Below the pieces are notes generated by a model, which was given only the letters and a program-made list of their open reading frames with translations, searched no databases and was not told the origin of the DNA. Below are positions 1-8,247 of a stretch of 64,000 bases of DNA, piece by piece. Each line of letters begins with the position of its first letter. The first letter of the stretch is position 1. The stretch is from contig NZ_JBHUOP010000008.1 of NCBI RefSeq assembly GCF_042683685.1, forward strand, positions 32,890 through 96,889, read 5' to 3'. The translations under genes were made by a program, and so were the position numbers. Source of the DNA: Timonella corticicola (GTDB lineage Bacteria; Actinomycetota; Actinomycetes; Actinomycetales; Cellulomonadaceae).

Positions 1-2
1 CA

Positions 3-587
3 TTCATGGCGCTCACCGAACACATCATTCCGGAACTGAAGGCCCAAAAACCGGTATTCAGCAACCTCAAGATCTGGTCGGCTGCCTGCTCGACAGGCCA
101 GGAACCCTACTCGATCGCGATGACGCTGAAAGACCTGTTCGAGGATCCAGGTTCAACGAGCAAGCCGATCATCGAGATCCTCGCGACCGACCTGTCCAAC
201 GAGGTTCTACAACGGGCACAGACCGGACGATACTCGCAACTTGAGGTCAACCGTGGTCTGCCTGCGAGTCACCTCGTGCGGCACTTCGTGCGGGCCGGAA
301 CCGAGTGGGAGCTCGATCAGTCCATCCGCCGTATGGTCCGGTTCAGCAAGCACAACCTGCTGGACATGCCACCTATTGGTGGACCGTTCGACATCGTTTT
401 CATACGTAATGTCTTGATCTACTTTGATGTCCCCACGAAACGCGCAGTGCTGTCGCGCATCCGCAGCGTACTGCGTCCAGGGGGATTCTTGATTTTGGGT
501 GCCGCGGAAACCACCGTTGGCATTGATGACACGTGGCGCCGAGTCCAGGTCGGGCGCAGTTCCGTCTATCAGAATGCTGGGAGTTAA
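3..587 (+). CDS. cheR: CheR chemotaxis methyltransferase (5' truncated by window edge)
   Basis: C-terminal catalytic domain of the SAM-dependent methyltransferase that methylates glutamates on chemoreceptors in the cytoplasm. Visible motifs are the SAM-binding WSAACSTGQEPYS, the ATDLSNEVLQRA strand-helix, and FIRNVLIYFD followed by LRPGGFLILG, all typical of CheR. About 194 residues are present against roughly 270 for the family, and the frame is open at the left edge, so the N-terminal helical domain lies outside the window; the ATG at 6 is internal. A cheY-like gene starts three bases after the stop, so this is part of a chemotaxis operon reading rightwards. Confidence 0.93.
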   Translation, partial: FMALTEHIIPELKAQKPVFSNLKIWSAACSTGQEPYSIAMTLKDLFEDPGSTSKPIIEILATDLSNEVLQRAQTGRYSQLEVNRGLPASHLVRHFVRAGTEWELDQSIRRMVRFSKHNLLDMPPIGGPFDIVFIRNVLIYFDVPTKRAVLSRIRSVLRPGGFLILGAAETTVGIDDTWRRVQVGRSSVYQNAGS

Positions 588-590
588 CCA

Positions 591-974
591 ATGAAGGCAC
601 TGGTTATTGACGACTCGCGCACGATGCGCCGGATCGTGAAGAACATCTTGATGAATGTCGGCTACGAGGTGTTCGAGGCTGGCGACGGCCAAGAAGCACT
701 CGGAGTCCTCGAGAACGAGGGTGGCATCAACCTGTGCTGCATCGACTGGAACATGCCCGTCATGGATGGCCTGACATTCGTGAAGAAGGTCCGTGAAGTC
801 GGTGCCTGGCGTGAGATCACGCTGATGATGGTCACCACCGAGTCAGAGCATTCACAGATCGTACGCGCGCTTGCGGCGGGTGCGCACGAGTACGTTATCA
901 AGCCGTTTACCCCGGAAGCCATCTACCAGAAAATGGAGCTTCTTGGGCTCCTGCCAGCAGAGGAAATGATATGA
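591..974 (+). CDS. cheY: CheY-like single-domain response regulator
   Basis: A 127-residue receiver domain without an output domain, expected to carry the phosphate signal from CheA to the flagellar switch. The acidic pocket is DD at residues 7-8, the phosphoacceptor is Asp52 in CIDWNMPVMDG, the conserved Thr is in MMVTTES around residue 82, and Lys104 sits in IKPF. All four hallmark positions are intact. It starts three bases after the cheR stop and its own stop overlaps the next start (ATGA), so translation is probably coupled to the CheX-like gene. Confidence 0.93.
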   Translation: MKALVIDDSRTMRRIVKNILMNVGYEVFEAGDGQEALGVLENEGGINLCCIDWNMPVMDGLTFVKKVREVGAWREITLMMVTTESEHSQIVRALAAGAHEYVIKPFTPEAIYQKMELLGLLPAEEMI

Positions 975-1447
975 GCCAAGTCGCATTCCAAGTGAGTAGG
1001 GAACAGGTTCTGGAGATCACCCAAGAGGTGTTCACCGCCATGCTCGACCAGGGCGAGACCCTGACCTTTGAGCGGTTCGAACCTGTTCCAGATTTCGCTG
1101 ACCCCCTGTTCGCATGGGTTGAGATGCACGCCGACAGCGAGTTCGGGGCTTTCACTGGACGCGCCGTTGTCAAGACCGAGACCGAGACCGCACACGAGAT
1201 CACTCGTAGCCTGCTCATGCTGGCTCCTGACGAAGAGGTCACCGAGGCGGACCTCACGGACGCGTTCGGGGAAATCGCAAACGTTGTCGGCGGAAATGTG
1301 AAAGCATTGATTGACGCCGTCGCACGTTTGACCTTGCCACAGGTTGGTGCCACACCACCGGCTGAAGACAACGCAATGTTTCTGCAGGACCTGGCCATTG
1401 ACTGGCGTGGACGTGTCCTTGTTGTCTCACTGTGGGTCTTGCTGTAA
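971..1447 (+). CDS. CheX/CheC-like chemotaxis phosphatase-type protein
   Basis: A 158-residue alpha/beta protein. The segment DAFGEIANVVGGNVKAL carries the E-x-x-N signature used by CheC, CheX and FliY to dephosphorylate CheY-P. The only copy of that motif sits near residue 100, as in CheX, where one active site per subunit is usual. It overlaps the upstream cheY by four bases, fitting a regulator/phosphatase pair. The family assignment rests on this motif and the context. Phosphatase activity is inferred, and a pure scaffold role is possible. Confidence 0.75.
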   Translation: MSQVAFQVSREQVLEITQEVFTAMLDQGETLTFERFEPVPDFADPLFAWVEMHADSEFGAFTGRAVVKTETETAHEITRSLLMLAPDEEVTEADLTDAFGEIANVVGGNVKALIDAVARLTLPQVGATPPAEDNAMFLQDLAIDWRGRVLVVSLWVLL

Positions 1448-1480
1448 CTAGTTCGCTTAAGTCTTTTGTAGGAGAGCACA

Positions 1481-1843
1481 ATGTTTGTACTTGTAGCCGA
1501 CGATTCGCGCGTCATGCGCCAGATTGTTATCCGCACTCTTCGTCAGGCAGGCTATGACGACTGGGAGATCATTGAGGCCACTGACGGTCAAGAGGCCTAC
1601 GAGATGGCACTCGACCAGCAGCCGGATCTGATCCTTTCCGACTGGAACATGCCCCGTGCCACGGGTATCGAGGCCCTTCAAGCCCTACGCCAGGCAGGCT
1701 GCGACATCCCATTCGGGTTTGTCACCTCGGAGGGTTCGCCAGAGATGCGGGAGCAGGCCGAGGCCGCTGGTGCGCTGTTCCTCATTGCGAAGCCGTTCAC
1801 CGCTGACTCGTTCCGAGAAGCTCTGGATCCGGTGCTCGCATGA
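1481..1843 (+). CDS. Second CheY-like response regulator
   Basis: A 120-residue receiver domain. DD at residues 7-8, phosphoacceptor Asp54 in ILSDWNMPRATG, VTSEGS for the conserved Ser/Thr and Lys104 in IAKPF are all present. It begins 33 bases after the first CheX-like gene with a good ribosome site (AGGAG at 1471-1475) and overlaps the next start by four bases. It is clearly different in sequence from the upstream CheY, so it is an old paralogue or a separately recruited receiver rather than a recent duplicate. It could act as a phosphate sink or as a regulator of something other than the motor switch. Confidence 0.9.
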   Translation: MFVLVADDSRVMRQIVIRTLRQAGYDDWEIIEATDGQEAYEMALDQQPDLILSDWNMPRATGIEALQALRQAGCDIPFGFVTSEGSPEMREQAEAAGALFLIAKPFTADSFREALDPVLA

Positions 1844-2334
1844 TCCCAGCACAGAAGTCGCCATTGCCCACCGCACAGGAGATCCGCGAACTGATCAGCG
1901 GTTTGATCGGGCGTGAACTGGGTATGAAGACTGGCGCTCCGATGATTGATCCGGCCGGTCCCGGTGGAGCACTTGTTGCTGAATACATTTCTGACCGGTT
2001 GAGCCTCAACGCGATGGTGGTCATGGACCTGGGTGCCGCTGCGCACCTTGGGGCAGCCCTTGCGTTGATTCCCGCTGCCGTCTCGAAGGAGGACGTGGTT
2101 GCGGGGGAACTGTCGACAGACCTGTTGGAGACCGCAGGCGAGGTCTTGAACGTTATGGCCGCTCTGTTCAACAAGGAAGGTGCCCCACACCTTCGTCTAG
2201 GCACCGTTCACCCGCCGCAGACCGCTCTGCCCAAGGACGTGGCCCCATGGGTCATGGCCTATGTTGCACGTGTTGACCTTGCGATCGACGTGCCGGGTTA
2301 CGGTCCAGGCCAGTTGTCGGTTCTCGTGATGTAG
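1840..2334 (+). CDS. Second CheX/CheC-like protein
   Basis: A 164-residue protein weakly resembling the first CheX-like gene. It keeps the E-x-x-N motif in ETAGEVLNVMAALFN around residue 98, followed by the usual small-residue helix. Its ATG overlaps the stop of the preceding CheY-like gene (GCATGA), repeating the regulator + CheX architecture seen just upstream. This is the last gene of the chemotaxis run; a repeat-rich intergenic region follows. The specific function is inferred from motif and pairing only. Confidence 0.65.
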   Translation: MIPAQKSPLPTAQEIRELISGLIGRELGMKTGAPMIDPAGPGGALVAEYISDRLSLNAMVVMDLGAAAHLGAALALIPAAVSKEDVVAGELSTDLLETAGEVLNVMAALFNKEGAPHLRLGTVHPPQTALPKDVAPWVMAYVARVDLAIDVPGYGPGQLSVLVM

Positions 2335-2558
2335 TTTTACCCCGCGCACCTTTGTGCGTGGTTGCGCCGTTCGCGGCTCGGGTCTTGGTTCCTCCTTGAC
2401 TCGGGTCACGGGTGGCGCTTTTCTTTACCCGTGCATGCCGGTTTTCGGACTCCAACTGGATTCCGGTCTGCTTTTGCTTTCCCACTGCACCTTTTTAACC
2501 TCCAGTAGTGCTGGTTCCCGCCCTCCCTTACCCACAGCATCCTCCTCTATCCCATCTG

Positions 2559-2627
2559 CCGATGGGCTGTTTTTGGTCCGGGTGCGCATACTTTGTATGC
2601 GCACCCGGACGCTTTTGGCCCCATCGG
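2559..2627 (+). repeat. Family C palindromic element, copy C1 (best copy)
   Basis: A 69-bp nested palindrome. The outer ends are CCGATGGG and CCCCATCGG. The inner stem is GTCCGGGTGCGCATA paired perfectly with TATGCGCACCCGGAC around a 5-base loop, and T-tracts flank the stem on this strand. Related copies are at 2755, 32545, 34840, 43195, 44962, 45054, 55385 and 59311. It lies in the 670-base space between the chemotaxis genes and the purine permease, which otherwise holds no convincing gene. Confidence 0.85.
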
Positions 2628-2679
2628 TTCGGCGAGTGGTGTCCGGCAGGTACTGATAGCGGTGAGTAGGTGGTGGCAG

Positions 2680-2690
2680 ATTGGCGACGA
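2680..2690 (+). repeat. Family A arm (single)
   Basis: ATTGGCGACGA, identical to the left end of the complete family A elements at 32618 and 52981. It lies between C1 and C2, and no matching right arm is visible nearby. A short exact match like this could be a remnant or chance; the repeat-rich context favours a remnant. Confidence 0.5.
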
Positions 2691-2754
2691 TCTGGTCCAT
2701 CAGGTTGTGCCGTCACCTCCCTGCACGGCTGGCCTTGGTTCCGTGGGAGTGAGT

Positions 2755-2823
2755 CCGATGGGCTGTCTTCGTTCCGGCGTCTGTACTTTAGTTCACTCAC
2801 CCGGACTTTTTTCTACCCATTGG
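2755..2823 (+). repeat. Family C palindromic element, copy C2 (degenerate)
   Basis: Starts CCGATGGGCTGTCTTCGTTCC and ends CCCGGACTTTTTTCTACCCATTGG with the same overall spacing as C1. The inner stem is largely eroded. It is followed directly by TTGGCGAGAACTG, a decayed family A arm, so the C-then-A order seen at 32545 and 34840 occurs here too. Confidence 0.65.
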
Positions 2824-3002
2824 CTTGGCGAGAACTGTCGACTATCGCATCCACACCAAAGTGTGGTGAAGAACTTGTGTGTGGTGCGCCTCATAGTTAA
2901 ACGCTTGTCGTGCGCGATTTGTCGGAATTGTTGGCATTTAACACTGTGTAACTAGTGAACAGGGGTTAAGAATATGCGAAGATTTCGTGCACAATATTGC
3001 TC

Positions 3003-4535
3003 ATGGCGAACACTGACACCAAGGCAGCCGGTTCAGGCTTCCTGGACTCATACTTCAAGATCTCACAACGAGGCTCAACCGTCGGCCGCGAAATCCGCGG
3101 TGGTTTGGTCACCTTCTTCGCGATGTCCTACATCATCGTGCTCAACCCTCTCATCCTCGGGTTCACCCCGGACAGCCAAGGTCACTTCCTCGGCGCAGCC
3201 CTTGCAACGGGCGACCCAACGGCGGCCGGAGCAGGTATCCCGCTCATCGCCGCTGCCACCTCCCTTATCGCGGCAGTCATGTCGATCGCAATGGGTGCCT
3301 TCGCAAACTTCCCAATCGCGATCGCGGCAGGTCTTGGCCTGAATGCGCTGATGGCCTACACGATCGTCAAGATGCCTGGTATGACCTGGGCAGACGGTAT
3401 GGGTCTCGTACTCCTCGAGGGTGTCGTCATCCTTATCCTGGTGCTGACTGGATTCCGTACCGCTGTGTTCCGGGCAGTGCCTGCTGGTCTGAAAACCGCA
3501 ATTTCGGTTGGTATCGGTCTGTTCATTGCCTTCATCGGTTTGGTCAATGCGGGCATTGTGACCACTCCGGCGATGTACGACTATGTACCGGGGAACCAAC
3601 CGGGCACGCCCGTTAAGCTCGGAACTGAAGGTTCGATCGACTCGTTGCCGATGCTCGTGTTCGTTCTGGGCCTGCTCGCAATCGTCATTCTGACGGCCCG
3701 CAAGGTCAAGGGCGCGATGCTCTATTCAATCCTCGGAGCGACGGTCTTCGCAGTCATCCTCGAGCAGGTAGTAAAGATCGGCCCTAAAAACATGGGTACC
3801 GGGGCGCACGAGAACCCGAAGGGCTGGTCCCTCAACGCACCTACCATTCCAGATGAATGGGTGACGCTGCCCAACTTCTCCCTGATCGGCCAGGTCAGCC
3901 CGTTCGGCGCCTTCTCGAAGATCACCATCGCCGCAGTCGTGTTGACTGTCTTCGCGCTCCTGCTTGCGGACTTCTTCGACACCATGGGAACCATGGTCGC
4001 CGTTGGTGCTGAGGCGGACCTGCTGGACGAGGAGGGCAACCCGCCAAACACGAAGACCATCCTGGTTGTTGACTCTATCGCTGCGGCAGCAGGTGGTGTT
4101 GGTTCGGTCTCCTCGAACACGGCGTTTATCGAATCCGCGTCCGGCGTCGGCGAAGGTGCGCGCACCGGTCTTGCGCCGATCGTGACTGGTCTCGCCTTCG
4201 CACTCTCGACGTTCCTCGCCCCCGTTGTCGCGCTGGTTCCGTACGAGGCCGCAACCCCTGCGCTCGTGTTCGTTGGTTTCCTCATGATGACCCAGGTGAC
4301 CGGAATCAAGTGGAACGACTTCGAGATTGCTCTGCCAGCGTTCCTGACGATCATCCTGATGCCATTCACCTACTCCATCACCGATGGTATTGGTGCCGGA
4401 TTCCTGTTCTGGGTGGCCATCAAGTTGGCGAAGGGCAAGTTCCGCGAAATCCACCCGCTCATGTGGATTGTCTCCGCGATGTTCGTGGTTTACTTCCTGC
4501 TCGCACCGATCCAGAACGCCGTGGTCGGTTCCTGA
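3003..4535 (+). CDS. NCS2/AzgA-type purine permease
   Basis: A 510-residue polytopic inner-membrane transporter, probably for guanine/hypoxanthine/adenine by proton symport. Marks of the AzgA branch of NCS2 are GGLVTFFAMSYIIVLNP near the N-terminus, AAGLGLNALMAY, and LLLADFFDTMGTMVAVGAEA. About 12-14 hydrophobic segments are spread along the length. The ATG at 3003 is preferred over an in-frame TTG at 2997; no strong ribosome site is visible, so a leaderless message is possible. A rho-independent terminator follows. Substrate within the purines is inferred. Confidence 0.88.
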   Translation: MANTDTKAAGSGFLDSYFKISQRGSTVGREIRGGLVTFFAMSYIIVLNPLILGFTPDSQGHFLGAALATGDPTAAGAGIPLIAAATSLIAAVMSIAMGAFANFPIAIAAGLGLNALMAYTIVKMPGMTWADGMGLVLLEGVVILILVLTGFRTAVFRAVPAGLKTAISVGIGLFIAFIGLVNAGIVTTPAMYDYVPGNQPGTPVKLGTEGSIDSLPMLVFVLGLLAIVILTARKVKGAMLYSILGATVFAVILEQVVKIGPKNMGTGAHENPKGWSLNAPTIPDEWVTLPNFSLIGQVSPFGAFSKITIAAVVLTVFALLLADFFDTMGTMVAVGAEADLLDEEGNPPNTKTILVVDSIAAAAGGVGSVSSNTAFIESASGVGEGARTGLAPIVTGLAFALSTFLAPVVALVPYEAATPALVFVGFLMMTQVTGIKWNDFEIALPAFLTIILMPFTYSITDGIGAGFLFWVAIKLAKGKFREIHPLMWIVSAMFVVYFLLAPIQNAVVGS

Positions 4536-4573
4536 CCCGAGTGCAGGCACGCCGAGCCAAGTTGAACTGAGCA

Positions 4574-4627
4574 GGACCCGCCGTCTCCGCTGTCACAAGG
4601 TGAACAGTGATTGACGGCGGGTCCTTT
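4574..4627 (+). terminator. Intrinsic terminator after the purine permease
   Basis: GGACCCGCCGTC pairs with GACGGCGGGTCC (12 bp), followed by TTTCT. Confidence 0.85.
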
Positions 4628-4724
4628 CTCATGGCCCGTTATTCATGCGTAGTTCTTACGCCGTTGAAAGCCGTTCACCGCTGATTAAGACCGGTGGCGT
4701 AAGATCGCATGTGTGGTCAGGCAG

Positions 4725-5987
4725 ATGATGTACCGTCTCTCAAACCCCCTTCAGTCGTACGAATGGGGTTCGAAGGAGGCCATCTTTGAGGCGTTCGGCT
4801 GGGAGACCACCGGACTGCCGGGAGCAGAGTTGTGGCTGGGGGCGCACCCGCTGGCGGTGAGCGTTGCCCGGACCGCTGACGTACTTCCCGCGCACTGGCA
4901 GGACTATCGCCATGTCGCTGTGGAACACACGGTGGCCGATGGCGTGTCGCTCATTGATCTGATCAAATCCGACCCGCACTTCATGCTCGGTGAGGCCGTC
5001 GAGGAGGAGTTCGGTCCACGACTCCCATATCTGATGAAGATCTTGGCAGCGGACCAACCCCTGTCCCTTCAGGTGCATCCAAAGCCACACATCGCCCGTC
5101 GTGGTTTCATGCGTGAAAATGCTGCTGGGGTTGCCCTGAACGATCCTGAGCGGAACTACAAGGATGAGTCGCATAAGCCGGAGATGCTGGTGGCAATGAC
5201 CCCGTTTGAAGGGCTCAGCGGATTCCGTCGCCCGCAGCGGATCATTCAACTCCTTGAACACGTGAAGGGTGACACCGCATCGAAAATGCGTGAGATGCTT
5301 CAATATCGCCCTAGCGCGGCAGGGATCGAGCAGGCGTTCACGCTTGCCCTTGAGTTGCGGGGAACCAACTGTTCGGTGGAACTCGATGAGTCGATGGATT
5401 CTATCGCTGAACTCGTGGGGCTCCAGGAGCAGGCCGGAGAGACGGTGTCGAGAGGGCACCGTACGGCTTTGGAACTGTTCGAGCGGTATCCAGGTGATCC
5501 AGGTGCCCTAGTGTCGCTCATGCTGAACCGTTTCTCCCTTCAGCCCGGTGAGGCGGTGTACCTCGGGGCGGGGCAGGTTCATGCCTATCTCAGCGGGTTG
5601 GGGGTGGAGATCATGGCAAGCTCCGACAACGTTTTGCGTGCCGGTCTTACCCACAAGAAGGTGGATGTCCCGGAGCTTCTGCAGTGCACGGATTTCGCTC
5701 CCACCCCGGCCGGGCGGCCACGGCTCCGTGCCGGCACCAGCCAATTGACTGAATATCGTCCCGGTGTTCCCGAGTTCGCGCTGATATATGGCGGCGTTGA
5801 GGGCAGCGCCATCGTTCCGCACAACGGGCCACGCATCGTGCTGTGCCTGTCGGGGGAGCTGGAAGTCTCTGGTGTGCTCGGCCCATTGGGCACGCTTGCT
5901 GCAGGCCAGTCGGCGTTTGTCCCGCATGGTGTGGGAAATCTGGGCCTGCGCGGCGACGGTAGCGTCGCCATCGCCTACGTGCCATAG
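4725..5987 (+). CDS. manA: Mannose-6-phosphate isomerase, class I
   Basis: Interconverts fructose 6-phosphate and mannose 6-phosphate, supplying GDP-mannose and dolichyl/polyprenyl-phosphate mannose; this is relevant because a protein mannosyltransferase is encoded at 29663. About 420 residues, a normal length. Motifs seen: NPLQSYEWGSKEAI at the N-terminus, PYLMKILAADQPLSLQVHPK with the metal-binding Gln and His, the Glu/His region in YKDESHKPEM, and GQVHAYLSGLGVEIMASSDN near residue 290. ATGs at 4725 and 4728 follow AGGCAG; an in-frame GTG at 4713 is possible. Confidence 0.94.
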   Translation: MMYRLSNPLQSYEWGSKEAIFEAFGWETTGLPGAELWLGAHPLAVSVARTADVLPAHWQDYRHVAVEHTVADGVSLIDLIKSDPHFMLGEAVEEEFGPRLPYLMKILAADQPLSLQVHPKPHIARRGFMRENAAGVALNDPERNYKDESHKPEMLVAMTPFEGLSGFRRPQRIIQLLEHVKGDTASKMREMLQYRPSAAGIEQAFTLALELRGTNCSVELDESMDSIAELVGLQEQAGETVSRGHRTALELFERYPGDPGALVSLMLNRFSLQPGEAVYLGAGQVHAYLSGLGVEIMASSDNVLRAGLTHKKVDVPELLQCTDFAPTPAGRPRLRAGTSQLTEYRPGVPEFALIYGGVEGSAIVPHNGPRIVLCLSGELEVSGVLGPLGTLAAGQSAFVPHGVGNLGLRGDGSVAIAYVP

Positions 5988-5995
5988 CCGCAGCC

Positions 5996-6034
5996 CCGGT
6001 TCCAGGTGCTGGGACGTGCCGACTCGTCGTCAAG
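5996..6034 (+). repeat. Family A right arm
   Basis: Reads GGTTCCAGGTGCTGGGACGT then GCCGACTCGTCGTCAAG, matching the right half of the complete A elements (CTGG, then TCGTCGTCAA). It lies directly behind manA, and the left half is absent or unrecognisable. Confidence 0.6.
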
Positions 6035-6073
6035 CAGGAAGATTCAGAGCGCCGACGAGTGGCGCAGTCATGC

Positions 6074-6178
6074 GCACTCGCACAAGTTCTCACTCGCTGA
6101 GAGTTACCAAAAGCGCACCCGCACTGTTTGAGAGTGCGCTTTTGGTAACTCTCACACGAGGCTGTGCGTAGCGAGTGC
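6074..6178 (+). repeat. Family B palindrome, copy B1
   Basis: Inner arms GAGAGTTACCAAAAGCGCAC (6099-6118) and its exact reverse complement (6134-6153), 20 of 20 bases, with a 15-base loop. An outer pair GCACTCGC (6074-6081) / GCGAGTGC (6171-6178) extends the structure. A 19-base exact copy of the left arm recurs at 43040 inside another repeat. Confidence 0.85.
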
Positions 6179-6207
6179 ACTGTGCCCGGATTGCGGTCAT
6201 GCCTCTG

Positions 6208-6275
6208 GCAGGCTCGCGGGCTGGAGCCTGAGCAGTTGGGTGAAAATCCTATGAGGGAAACGACCCCAACAGTCC
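6208..6275 (+). other. Structured leader upstream of a marR gene (unassigned)
   Basis: CAGGCT/AGCCTG hairpin (about 6211-6232), then GTTGGGT pairing with ACCCCAAC around a loop containing GTGAAAATCC and GAGGGAAACG. The arrangement is RNA-like, but I cannot match it to a known riboswitch class. It precedes the MarR operator and promoter region, so whether it is transcribed with the operon is uncertain. Confidence 0.3.
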
Positions 6276-6296
6276 TGTGATTGATTACCCTATGTA

Positions 6297-6311
6297 ATTA
6301 CTTAAGGTAAT
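6297..6311 (+). promoter_or_regulatory. Probable MarR operator
   Basis: ATTAC-TTAAG-GTAAT is a perfect inverted repeat 17 bases before the marR start, in an AT-rich stretch that is distinct from its surroundings. A related half-site, GTAATTAAG, follows at about 6320. Position and symmetry suggest autoregulation of the marR-MFS operon. Confidence 0.65.
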
Positions 6312-6327
6312 GAGTTAAAGTAATTAA

Positions 6328-6780
6328 GTGAGTCAACCAGATCAACCCAGCCCGAGCCAGTGCCGCCCGGGCACTCTCGCAGGAGAGGTCCGCATCGCCG
6401 CAAACCGCGTTGTGCGCCGCCTGCGTTCTCAGCGTGGTGAGGCTGACCTGCCAGAACATCTGTTCATCGTGCTGACTGCCCTGAACAAGTTCGGTCCGAT
6501 GACCCCCGGAGCCCTCGCGGAACTGGAAGGTGTGCGCCCACCGTCGATGACCCGGACGGTCAACGCGCTCGCGGAACTCGGCTTCGTCACCAAGGAGGCA
6601 GGGGAACAGGACAAGCGCCAGGTGACGGTTCGGTTGACCCCCGAAGGGCACAACGAGATCAAGGAGACCAGACGCCGACGCGACGCCTGGCTCACCAAGC
6701 AACTGGGCACATTGAGCCCAGACGAGAGGCAGATCCTCGCGCAGGCGAGCGAACTGCTGAAAAGGATAGCCGGTCAGTAA
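6328..6780 (+). CDS. MarR-family transcriptional regulator
   Basis: A 150-residue winged-helix repressor. The DNA-binding core is seen in PMTPGALAELEGVRPPSMTRTVNALAELGFV (recognition helix around residues 70-90), with the wing at DKRQVTVRLTPEG. It starts with GTG right behind a palindromic operator. An MFS exporter begins four bases after its stop, the usual arrangement in which the repressor senses a compound exported by the partner pump. The ligand is unknown. Confidence 0.9.
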   Translation: MSQPDQPSPSQCRPGTLAGEVRIAANRVVRRLRSQRGEADLPEHLFIVLTALNKFGPMTPGALAELEGVRPPSMTRTVNALAELGFVTKEAGEQDKRQVTVRLTPEGHNEIKETRRRRDAWLTKQLGTLSPDERQILAQASELLKRIAGQ

Positions 6781-6783
6781 GCA

Positions 6784-8169
6784 ATGAGTCCCACCTTCGC
6801 ATCACTGAAATATTTCAACTATCGGATCTGGTTCGCCGCAGCTCTTGTGGCAAACGTCGGTACCTGGATCCAGCGAGTCGCCCAAGACTGGCTGGTGCTT
6901 CGGGAACTGACGGAGGGTTCCGGTACCGCAGTGGGCGTTGTGACGGGACTTCAGTTCGTTCCGGTGCTGTTCCTCTCCACCTATGCCGGGCTGATCGCGG
7001 ACCGCGTGGACAGGCGCAAACTCCTGATGTGCACGCAGGGGCTACTCGGTGTTCTCGCGCTTGCGCTCGGTGTCATGACGCTCACAGGAGTGGTTGAGCT
7101 GTGGCATGTCTACGTGTTCGCCTTCCTGTTGGGATGTGTGTCGGCATTCGACAACCCCGCCCGCCAGGTGTTCGTGTCCGAGATGGTTCCGGCGGATAAG
7201 CTCCCCAATGCGGTGGGACTGAACTCCGCCTCCTTCAACGCCGCCCGTCTGATTGGCCCAGGTGTAGCGGGTCTGATGATCGAGGTTATGGGGACCGGCT
7301 GGGCGTTTATCGTCAATGGCGTGAGCTTCGCAGCCACGATCGCCGCGATGGCCCTCATGCGAAAGAGTGAACTGCGTGCCACCCCGAAGAGCTCCCGCGA
7401 AAAGGGGCAGATCCGCGAGGGCATCCGCTATGTTCGCAATCGCACCGACATAGTCATCATCATGGTGGTTGTCTCGGTTGTGTCCACCTTCGGCCTGAAC
7501 TTCCAACTCACCTCGGCGCTCATGGCCACCAATGAGTTTGGCAAGGGAGCGGGGGAGTATGGGATCCTTGGCTCGATCTTGGCTATCGGTTCGCTCGCCG
7601 GTGCTCTCATGGCTGCGCGTCGCCAGCGCCCGCGCGTTCGCCTGGTGGTCATGGCGGCGTTCGGTTTCGGCATCGCAACAGGTCTGCTCGCGATGGCTCC
7701 CACCTATGAGGCCTACGCGCTGCTCTCCATCCCGGTCGGTTTCTGCTCCCTGACGATGATGACCGCTGCAAACGCGGCGATCCAGATGTCGGTTGAACCG
7801 CAGATGCGTGGTCGTGTCATGGCGCTGTACATGATCGTGTTCCTCGGTGCGACACCGATCGGTTCGCCATTCGTTGGGTGGGTAGGTGAGCAGTTCGGTG
7901 CGCGTTGGGCGGTTGGCATCGGTTCGATCACGGCGCTTGCGGTCGCGATCTGGGCTGCGGCCTGGACTCGTCGCCGCTGGCACTATTCGGTCACCTACGA
8001 TCTGTGGCACAGCCCGCGCATCACGATCTCCTACGAGCCCGACGGGGATGGCACGCTCACCGAGCGGGCCAAGGTTGAACACGGCGTCGAGTTGGCGCGG
8101 GTCCAGCGTCGGGAGGTCTCCGACTCCCTCAAGATCCAGGAGCTGCAGAACGAGAAGCAAAAGGGCTGA
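6784..8169 (+). CDS. MFS exporter (MFS_3/EntS-like)
   Basis: A 461-residue major facilitator with about 12 membrane segments and a charged cytoplasmic tail of some 70 residues at the C-terminus. The N-terminal NYRIWFAAALVANVGTWIQRVAQDWLVL and the loop 2-3 motif LIADRVDRRKLL match the MFS_3 group that includes enterobactin and drug exporters. It is in an operon with marR (4-base gap). Substrate is not predictable; toxic compound or siderophore export are the family precedents. Confidence 0.87.
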   Translation: MSPTFASLKYFNYRIWFAAALVANVGTWIQRVAQDWLVLRELTEGSGTAVGVVTGLQFVPVLFLSTYAGLIADRVDRRKLLMCTQGLLGVLALALGVMTLTGVVELWHVYVFAFLLGCVSAFDNPARQVFVSEMVPADKLPNAVGLNSASFNAARLIGPGVAGLMIEVMGTGWAFIVNGVSFAATIAAMALMRKSELRATPKSSREKGQIREGIRYVRNRTDIVIIMVVVSVVSTFGLNFQLTSALMATNEFGKGAGEYGILGSILAIGSLAGALMAARRQRPRVRLVVMAAFGFGIATGLLAMAPTYEAYALLSIPVGFCSLTMMTAANAAIQMSVEPQMRGRVMALYMIVFLGATPIGSPFVGWVGEQFGARWAVGIGSITALAVAIWAAAWTRRRWHYSVTYDLWHSPRITISYEPDGDGTLTERAKVEHGVELARVQRREVSDSLKIQELQNEKQKG

Positions 8170-8192
8170 CTGTCCGGCTCGTCGTCGATGGA

Positions 8193-8228
8193 AAAGGGCG
8201 GACACTGCATATGCAGTGTCCGCCCTTT
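8193..8228. terminator. Bidirectional terminator, perfect 36-bp palindrome
   Basis: AAAGGGCGGACACTGCAT is followed directly by its reverse complement. It serves both the rightward MFS gene and the leftward serC. Just before it (8173-8190) sits CCGGCTCGTCGTCGATGG, a possible family A arm. Confidence 0.85.
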
Positions 8229-8247
8229 GGGCGTTTGGCGCCGTGGG

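Noticed and set aside
2354..2955. Open frames of 76-120 residues between the chemotaxis genes and the purine permease
   Set aside because: They run through palindromic repeats, lack ribosome sites and have no protein-like features.
6208..6275. Cobalamin riboswitch suggested by GGTGAAAATCC
   Set aside because: The following blocks do not fit the B12 box order; kept only as an unassigned structure.
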